Shown here piece after piece: positions 6,337 to 10,993 of a stretch of DNA of 10,993 bases. Source of the stretch: Nitrospirota bacterium (lineage in GTDB: Bacteria; Nitrospirota; Thermodesulfovibrionia; Thermodesulfovibrionales; JdFR-85); NCBI GenBank assembly GCA_003232715.1, contig QIJG01000210.1, positions 1-10,993 of the forward strand. The letters run 5' to 3'. Numbering within the stretch: position 1 is the stretch's first letter; the number at the start of each line of letters is the position of its first letter. The position numbers and the translations under genes were made by a program. Under the pieces are notes generated by a model. The model was not told where the DNA came from, ran no database searches, and saw only the letters and a program-made list of their open reading frames with translations.

Positions 6337-6408
6337 TTGGAGTAGTGGAGTGATGAACAAGTCTCCAATCCTCCAGTACTCCAATCCTCCAGTTTATATG
6401 TCTCCAGT
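6337..6408. repeat. Tandem CTCCAATCCTCCAGT repeats in a convergent spacer
   Basis: The 15-mer CTCCAATCCTCCAGT occurs twice at a 16-bp period (6363-6377 and 6379-6393), with a partial third copy TCTCCAGT (6401-6408). An upstream TTGGAGTA (6337-6344) is the exact inverse of TACTCCAA (6377-6384), so the block can fold into a long hairpin. It fills the 86-nt gap between convergent ychF and the RNase Z-like gene. It could act as a bidirectional transcription barrier, although there is no clean U-tract. A dispersed repeat family is likely. Confidence 0.6.
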
Positions 6409-6414
6409 TCAGTC

Positions 6415-7398
6415 CTATCCTTTAAATGCACTCATCACCTCCTCTATTATCTTTTCAGGAAAGGCCTTGTATTTTGGCGACATATGCAAGGGAATAACCT
6501 CCCTTACACCTGCCAGGATTGCTATCTCACCCGCCATTCGTGCGGTCAGATGGTTTCTCTGAAATGCCCTGTCTCTGTCCTCGTCCAGGAAATAGGCCTC
6601 AATATACAGGGTATGTGAGCCCTTGACAAGCTCCGTCACCCTCTCAATGTTCTCCGCAGATGGCGAGATATCCATAACATAGGAGACCTTCTGCCCCTCG
6701 GTGATTCTCACAATATCGCCAAGTTCATTCATTGAATATTTGCGGCCTTCGATAACCGCTGAAAACCCTTTTCCCCCTTTTCTTATTGCAGCCTTGAAGT
6801 CGGAAAGCCACGGGCCAACCGGAAGCCCCCTCTCCATAAGCACTGCCTTATCTATGTTTATGTGGACACTTTCCTCAATGCAAAAGCCAAGAACAGCAAT
6901 GTCATGTCTGAGACAAGCGGCTTTCACTGAAAAGAGCGGCTCGTTCAGTATGGTTTCAGAGTTTTTCGTAATGCCTCTTTTCAGTCTCTGAAAACCGCTC
7001 CTTGCAGAAAACTCTGTTACAGTAACTGAAGAGTCCGACACTTCATAGACAGCGAGACTGACCGGATACTCCTCTATGAGGTTCCATGTATATCCCCTCA
7101 ATTTACCCTCCACACACTTTGTTATACCCTCCGGGCCATAAACCCTCAGGGGCCTCTCTCTCCTGAGTATTACCCTCAGAATCCTGTCAAACCCGGTAAA
7201 ATGGTCTATATGGGTATGAGTTACAAAGACATCCGTTATCTTGTGTATCTCCCCGGCTGACAGACGACCTATATCACCTGCGTCAAACAATAATGCCCTC
7301 TTTTCCCTCAGTAGCCTGAGGTACACAACAGGGTCTTCAAAAGGGCCGTTAACCGTCCTGTGATAAAAGGTGGGCTTCATATGTATAATATAACTCAT
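6415..7398 (-). CDS. RNase Z-like metallo-beta-lactamase-fold hydrolase
   Basis: The 327-residue cytosolic product shows the full set of RNase Z-type metal ligands: H61-T-H-I-D-H66, His165 in L-R-H-D-I-A-V-L-G-F, Asp243 in V-M-D-I-S, His283 in N-H-L-T-A and His305 in H-M-S-P-K-Y. The first strand lacks the usual RNase Z opening L-G-T-S-x-G-x-P; instead it reads F-Y-H-R-T-V-N-G-P-F-E-D-P. RNase Z trims tRNA 3' ends, but other members of this fold cut different phosphodiester or ester substrates, so tRNA processing is only one possibility. The ATG at 7398 gives the stated length. The ATG at 7380 (residue 7) directly precedes the conserved core and is an equally good start; neither has a clear ribosome binding site. 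It is divergent from the aminotransferase gene and convergent with ychF. The fold is certain and the RNase Z activity is not. Confidence 0.82.
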   Translation of the reverse strand: MSYIIHMKPTFYHRTVNGPFEDPVVYLRLLREKRALLFDAGDIGRLSAGEIHKITDVFVTHTHIDHFTGFDRILRVILRRERPLRVYGPEGITKCVEGKLRGYTWNLIEEYPVSLAVYEVSDSSVTVTEFSARSGFQRLKRGITKNSETILNEPLFSVKAACLRHDIAVLGFCIEESVHINIDKAVLMERGLPVGPWLSDFKAAIRKGGKGFSAVIEGRKYSMNELGDIVRITEGQKVSYVMDISPSAENIERVTELVKGSHTLYIEAYFLDEDRDRAFQRNHLTARMAGEIAILAGVREVIPLHMSPKYKAFPEKIIEEVMSAFKG

Positions 7399-7430
7399 TC
7401 GTTCAACTTCAATCCCATAAGCTCCATATA

Positions 7431-7460
7431 TTGTCTTTATACAACCATTAGAGTTAAAAT
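7431..7460 (+). promoter_or_regulatory. Predicted promoter of the aminotransferase-hom operon
   Basis: TTGTCT (7431-7436) is followed after 18 nt by TAAAAT (7455-7460), a 5-of-6 match to the -10 consensus. The predicted transcription start near 7467 leaves a leader of about 30 nt with GGAG at 7486-7489. There is no room for an attenuator or riboswitch, so any feedback control would act at the promoter or on the enzymes. Confidence 0.45.
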
Positions 7461-7496
7461 AATCAGATAAACCAAAAGATTTTCCGGAGACAGATT

Positions 7497-8690
7497 ATGA
7501 ATGAAGGATGTGAGAGGCAAATGTTTAATTTCAACAGGATAAAGAGGCTGCCTCCCTATGTTTTTGCCATTGTTAATGCCCTCAAGCATGAAGCAAGGTT
7601 GCAGGGAGATGATATTATAGACCTGGGTATGGGAAATCCTGACCTGCCGGCGCCCAAACATATAGTTGAGAAACTCTGTGAGGCATCAAGGAATCCCAAA
7701 AACCACAGATATTCTGCATCAAAGGGGATAACCCAGCTGAGAATGGCAATATGTGAGTGGTACAAGAGGAGATTCGATGTAGATCTTGACCCTGAATCAG
7801 AGGCAGTGGTGACTATCGGTTCCAAGGAAGGCCTGAGCCACCTGGCACTTGCCATAGTAGAACCCGGGGATGTAGCACTCACACCAACCCCTGCCTATCC
7901 GATCCATCCATACAGTGTAATAATTGCAGGAGGAGAGGTAAGGAGTGTACCTATCGGACCGGGAATAAATTTTCTGGAGGAACTTGAAAAGGCATACAAG
8001 AATACGTGGCCAAGGCCAAAACTGCTTATAATCAACTTCCCTCACAACCCGACCACCGAGGTGGTTGACATTGAATTCTTTAAATCCGTTGTTGATTTTG
8101 CAAAAGAGAACAAACTGATAGTCATCCATGACTTTGCCTATGCCGACCTTATCTTTGATAATTATAAGGCATCAAGCTTTCTTCAGGTCCCCGGGGCCAG
8201 GGATGTTGGTGTCGAGTTTTTCTCCCTCACAAAGAGTTATTCCATGGCTGGATGGAGGGTTGGTTTCTGTGTCGGCAATCGCGAACTTGTAGGTGCTCTC
8301 ATAAAGATGAAGAGCTACCTTGACTACGGAATGTTTCAACCTATCCAGATAGCAAGTATCGTTGCACTGCGGGGTCCCCAGGACTGCGTGGAGGAGATCA
8401 GGAAGACCTATGAGAAGAGGAGAAACACACTCTGCAGGGGACTGAACCGGATGGGCTGGGAAGTAAAGCCCCCGAAGGCCACAATGTTTGTCTGGACAAA
8501 GATACCGGAGCCATATGTCAAGATGGGTTCCCTTGAATTTTCAAAATTCGTACTTAAAGAGGCAAAGGTGGCCGTATCCCCCGGCATAGGTTTCGGAGAA
8601 GGCGGTGATGAATATGTAAGGTTTGCCCTTGTTGAAAATGAACACCGTATAAGGCAGGCAGTCAAAGGGATCAGGAGGTTATTTAAATAA
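7497..8690 (+). CDS. Class I/II PLP aminotransferase, AlaC / LL-DAP aminotransferase type
   Basis: This cytosolic fold-type I PLP enzyme has 397 residues. Visible landmarks are G-N-P-D-L (46-50), Y-S-A-S-K-G (72-77), N184 in H-N-P-T-T, D212 in H-D-F-A-Y-A-D, the Schiff-base Lys246 in S-L-T-K-S-Y-S-M-A-G-W-R-V-G and the substrate-carboxylate Arg376 in Y-V-R-F-A-L. The pattern H-D-F-A-Y and S-K-G resembles alanine-synthesising AlaC and LL-diaminopimelate aminotransferase-like proteins. Sitting directly before homoserine dehydrogenase, it could instead supply or drain aspartate-family amino acids. The ATG at 7497 has GGAG (7486-7489) 7 nt upstream; a second in-frame ATG at 7521 is less well placed. 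The stop codon overlaps the hom start (TAATG), so the two are co-translated. The enzyme class is secure; the substrate is not. Confidence 0.88.
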   Translation: MNEGCERQMFNFNRIKRLPPYVFAIVNALKHEARLQGDDIIDLGMGNPDLPAPKHIVEKLCEASRNPKNHRYSASKGITQLRMAICEWYKRRFDVDLDPESEAVVTIGSKEGLSHLALAIVEPGDVALTPTPAYPIHPYSVIIAGGEVRSVPIGPGINFLEELEKAYKNTWPRPKLLIINFPHNPTTEVVDIEFFKSVVDFAKENKLIVIHDFAYADLIFDNYKASSFLQVPGARDVGVEFFSLTKSYSMAGWRVGFCVGNRELVGALIKMKSYLDYGMFQPIQIASIVALRGPQDCVEEIRKTYEKRRNTLCRGLNRMGWEVKPPKATMFVWTKIPEPYVKMGSLEFSKFVLKEAKVAVSPGIGFGEGGDEYVRFALVENEHRIRQAVKGIRRLFK

Positions 8691-10003
8691 TGATCAATGT
8701 CGGGATTATCGGTTTTGGTACTGTGGGTACAGGCACGGCAAAGATACTGCTTGAAAATAATGATGTAATAGAAGAGAAGACAGGCCTTCAGGTAAACCTT
8801 CAGGTCATTGCCGACCTCGATATCAAAAGGGACCGGGGAGTAAAAATACCTGACGGCGTACTTACACGTGAAGTCTCTGATGTCATTGACAACCCTGATA
8901 TCCATGTTGTGGTGGAACTCATCGGTGGAATTCAGCCTGCAAAGGATTTCATCCTCCGGGCACTGAGCAACGGCAAGCATGTGGTAACCGCCAACAAGGC
9001 CCTCATTGCCACAGAGGGGAAAGAGATATTTGCAGAGGCCGAAAAGAATTCTGTATCCGTGGGGCTTGAGGCAGCTGTTGCAGGCGGTATACCGATAATA
9101 AAGGTACTGAAGGAAGGCCTCGTGGCCAACAGGATACTCTCAATATACGGCATCATAAACGGCACTTCCAACTATATACTTACAAAGATGACAGATGACG
9201 GCATTGATTTTTCAGATGCACTTAAAGAGGCACAGAGTCTTGGTTACGCAGAGGCCGACCCAACCCTTGACGTTGAAGGGTTGGACACAGCCCATAAACT
9301 CGCCATCATCTCCTCACTGGCCTTTGGAATCCCCCTCTCCTATGACAGGATTCACATTGAAGGGATTACAAAACTCACTTTACAGGATATAGAGTTTGCC
9401 GGTGAATTAGGTTACAAGATAAAGCTTCTTGCGATTGCAAAGTCTGTAAACGGAGAGGTTGAGCTCAGGGTGCATCCAACCATGATACCTGAAAATTACC
9501 TGATATCAAGGGTTGACGGCGTCCTGAATGCTGTTTACGTTATGGGAGATGCAGTTGGTGAGACCCTTTATTACGGCAGGGGGGCAGGAGATATGCCGAC
9601 AGGCAGTGCTGTTGTGAGTGATATTGTGGATATAGCAGGAGAGATCGAAAACAGGGGTATCTCCTCACACGGGATTGAATTTATCGGAAAAAGGAGTGAC
9701 CTCAAAATAAAGGCCATAGGTGATATAGAGTCCATGTACTATTTCAGGTTCACCGCCCTTGACCGACCGGGTGTCCTCTCCAGGGTATCCGGAATCCTCG
9801 GGGAGTATAATATAGGCATAGCTGCAGTTATACAGAAGGGCAGACGGGCCGGTGCGGCAGTTCCGCTTGTAGTACTGACTCATAAGGCAAGGGAGCGTGA
9901 TGTTCAGAAAGCCCTTCAGGAGATAGACAGGCTCGACGTCGTAGCCGACAGGACAGCCTTTATACGTGTTGAAGGCGAGGAAACAGAGGGATTAAACGAT
10001 TGA
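8690..10003 (+). CDS. hom: Homoserine dehydrogenase (monofunctional, ACT-regulated)
   Basis: It reduces aspartate semialdehyde to homoserine with NAD(P)H, the branch point to threonine and methionine, in the cytoplasm. The 437-residue product has the Rossmann motif G-F-G-T-V-G (8-13), V-V-T-A-N-K-A-L with Lys103 (98-105), the signature G-I-I-N-G-T-S-N-Y-I-L (154-164), the catalytic region A-E-A-D-P-T then D-T-A-H-K with Lys203, and a C-terminal ACT domain (about 349-426; F-T-A-L-D-R-P-G-V-L), which usually mediates threonine feedback inhibition. Length and layout match the Gram-positive/deltaproteobacterial Hom type rather than the aspartokinase fusion of enterics. AGGAGG lies at 8673-8678 inside the preceding gene, and the start overlaps its stop by 1 nt. 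A weak inverted repeat GATTAAA/TTTAATC (9990-10020) covers the stop codon. It is followed after 51 nt by the TusA-like gene. Confidence 0.96.
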   Translation: MINVGIIGFGTVGTGTAKILLENNDVIEEKTGLQVNLQVIADLDIKRDRGVKIPDGVLTREVSDVIDNPDIHVVVELIGGIQPAKDFILRALSNGKHVVTANKALIATEGKEIFAEAEKNSVSVGLEAAVAGGIPIIKVLKEGLVANRILSIYGIINGTSNYILTKMTDDGIDFSDALKEAQSLGYAEADPTLDVEGLDTAHKLAIISSLAFGIPLSYDRIHIEGITKLTLQDIEFAGELGYKIKLLAIAKSVNGEVELRVHPTMIPENYLISRVDGVLNAVYVMGDAVGETLYYGRGAGDMPTGSAVVSDIVDIAGEIENRGISSHGIEFIGKRSDLKIKAIGDIESMYYFRFTALDRPGVLSRVSGILGEYNIGIAAVIQKGRRAGAAVPLVVLTHKARERDVQKALQEIDRLDVVADRTAFIRVEGEETEGLND

Positions 10004-10054
10004 CAAAGGACGATTTAATCTGGTAATTTTCAATTCTTGAAAGGGAGGTAATTT

Positions 10055-10300
10055 ATGGAAGAGATTAAGCCGGATAAGACCATTAACATAAAAGGTCTGG
10101 TCTGCCCTTACACCTTTGTAAAATCCAAGCTCGCGATAGAAGATATGGAGGTTGGAGAGGTGCTTGAAATTATTCTCGACTATCCTGAGGCATCAAGGAG
10201 CATACCCAAGTCCATGGAAGACCACGGCCACAAGGTACTGAAGGTTGAGAAGATCAATGACACAGACTGGATAATTGTTATAAGAAAGGAGAGGGAGTGA
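10055..10300 (+). CDS. TusA/SirA-family small protein with C-P-Y-T active site
   Basis: This 81-residue cytosolic protein has the TusA/SirA fold. TusA-like proteins relay persulfide sulfur on a Cys in a C-P-x-P motif, for tRNA thiolation, cofactor synthesis or sulfur oxidation; YedF-type members are linked to selenium metabolism. Here the region reads I-K-G-L-V-C17-P-Y-T, keeping the Cys and first Pro but replacing the second Pro with Thr. The rest (V-G-E-V-L-E-I-I-L-D, then a D-x-x-x-x-x-x-I-P-K-S-M-E-D-H-G-H stretch and W-I-I-V-I-R-K) matches the fold. A strong ribosome binding site AAGGGAGGT (10041-10049) precedes the ATG by 5 nt. The stop overlaps the start of the next gene (TGATG). Pairing with an E1-like enzyme suggests that it delivers or shuttles sulfur for thiocarboxylate formation; this is inferred from context only. 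Confidence 0.85.
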   Translation: MEEIKPDKTINIKGLVCPYTFVKSKLAIEDMEVGEVLEIILDYPEASRSIPKSMEDHGHKVLKVEKINDTDWIIVIRKERE

Positions 10301-10993
10301 TGGAACTTAACGACGAGCAGATACTCCGTTACAGCAGACATATTATTTTACCTGAGGTTGGAGGCAAGGGACAGAAGAAACTACTCGCTGCAAGGGTCAT
10401 CCTGGTTGGCGCCGGGGGACTCGGGTGTCCGGTAGGTTACTACCTTGCTGCAGCCGGTGTGGGGACTATAGGATTAATAGACAACGACACTATCGAACTG
10501 AGCAATCTGCAGCGCCAGATCGCCCACAATACAGAGCGGGTCGGCATGTATAAGGCCGACTCGGCAAAGAAGACATTTGAGGCCCTTAATCCGGACGTTC
10601 ATGTGATTGCAATAAAGGAAAGGATTTCAAAGGACAATATCTTCGACATTATAAAGGATTACGATATTGTAGTAGACGGCAGTGACAACTTTCCCACAAG
10701 GTACCTTGTAAACGACGCCTGTGTCCTTTCGGGCAAACCATTGGTGAGTGGCGCTATCCTGAGATTTGAAGGCCAGGTAACTACGATCCTGCCCAAGGAG
10801 GGACACTGCTACAGGTGTCTCTTTGAAGAGCCACCTCCTCCGGGACTTGTACCGTCATGTCAGGAGGCAGGGGTTCTGGGGGCACTTCCAGGCATTATAG
10901 GTGGATTGCAGGCCATGGAGGTACTGAAGCTGATACTCGGAAGGGGAGAGCCACTAAAAAACCGGCTACTCATCTATGATGCCTTAAAAGCAT
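10300..10993 (+). CDS. MoeB/ThiF/HesA-type E1-like adenylyltransferase (partial, 3' end missing)
   Basis: Enzymes of this family adenylate the C-terminal Gly-Gly of ubiquitin-like sulfur carriers (MoaD, ThiS and others), priming them for thiocarboxylation. The visible 231 residues contain the N-terminal R-Y-S-R-H-I-I-L-P-E (10-19), the ATP motif G-A-G-G-L-G (37-42), D61, the N-L-Q-R-Q (69-73) and K85 catalytic set, D-G-S-D-N-F-P-T-R-Y (126-135), the first zinc Cys pair C170-x-x-C173, and Cys187, which falls where MoeB/ThiF have a conserved Cys. The second zinc pair is expected after V-L-G-A-L-P-G-I-I-G and would be just past the edge or is cut off. AAAGGAG (10285-10291) lies 8 nt before the ATG, which overlaps the preceding stop by 1 nt. 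The partner carrier is not in the window, so moeB, thiF and hesA cannot be told apart. Confidence 0.92.
   Translation, partial: MELNDEQILRYSRHIILPEVGGKGQKKLLAARVILVGAGGLGCPVGYYLAAAGVGTIGLIDNDTIELSNLQRQIAHNTERVGMYKADSAKKTFEALNPDVHVIAIKERISKDNIFDIIKDYDIVVDGSDNFPTRYLVNDACVLSGKPLVSGAILRFEGQVTTILPKEGHCYRCLFEEPPPPGLVPSCQEAGVLGALPGIIGGLQAMEVLKLILGRGEPLKNRLLIYDALKA

Noticed and set aside
9990..10020. Terminator between hom and the TusA-like gene
   Set aside because: The 7-bp stem is AT-rich with a 17-nt loop and no T-tract; the downstream gene has no own promoter that I can see, so read-through is more likely.

Overview
The window reads as a chromosomal piece of an anaerobic or respiratory Gram-negative bacterium. 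The best guess is Nitrospirota (Thermodesulfovibrionia-like) or a deltaproteobacterial relative. The basis is moderate GC, heavy AGG/AGA and ATA codon use, an exported c-type cytochrome, a DksA homologue and the flavour of the protein families. This placement is inference from reading alone. It holds mostly housekeeping genes and no mobile element, CRISPR array, rRNA or tRNA.

Left part (1-1833, minus strand): the first 30 codons of uppS (undecaprenyl diphosphate synthase) run off the left edge. Just upstream of uppS and translationally coupled to it lies a large exported FG-GAP/VCBS repeat protein with a FlgT-like N-terminal region. A gene-free stretch (1837-2370) holds two structured repeat-like elements and the dksA promoter. 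dksA (plus strand) follows, with an intact zinc finger and coiled-coil tip.

Centre (2889-3575, minus strand): this is the main discovery candidate. A gene for an exported DUF1573-diheme cytochrome c fusion carries an in-frame TGA at the first Cys of the DUF1573 S-C-G-C-T motif. The reading frame continues unbroken on both sides. Directly after the TGA sits an 8-bp hairpin with a G in the second loop position, 23 nt downstream, which fits the general bacterial SECIS pattern. The simplest reading is a selenoprotein with a U-G-C motif; a nonsense mutation or sequencing error is the rival explanation.

Plus strand from 3659: a TPR-repeat protein behind a perfect TTGACA box and possibly leaderless, then tsaB (t6A tRNA modification), then a divergent YchF/DUF933-type NTPase. 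A minus-strand RNase Z-like metallo-beta-lactamase-fold protein (6415-7398) converges on ychF across a tandem-repeat spacer.

Right part (7431-10993, plus strand): an apparent amino-acid operon holds an AlaC/LL-DAP-type aminotransferase, homoserine dehydrogenase (1-nt overlap), a TusA-family protein with an altered active-site motif, and a MoeB/ThiF-type E1-like adenylyltransferase (1-nt overlap, cut by the window end). Homoserine synthesis next to sulfur-carrier activation suggests a protein-thiocarboxylate route for sulfur transfer into homocysteine, cysteine or a cofactor. The deciding genes would lie past the right edge.
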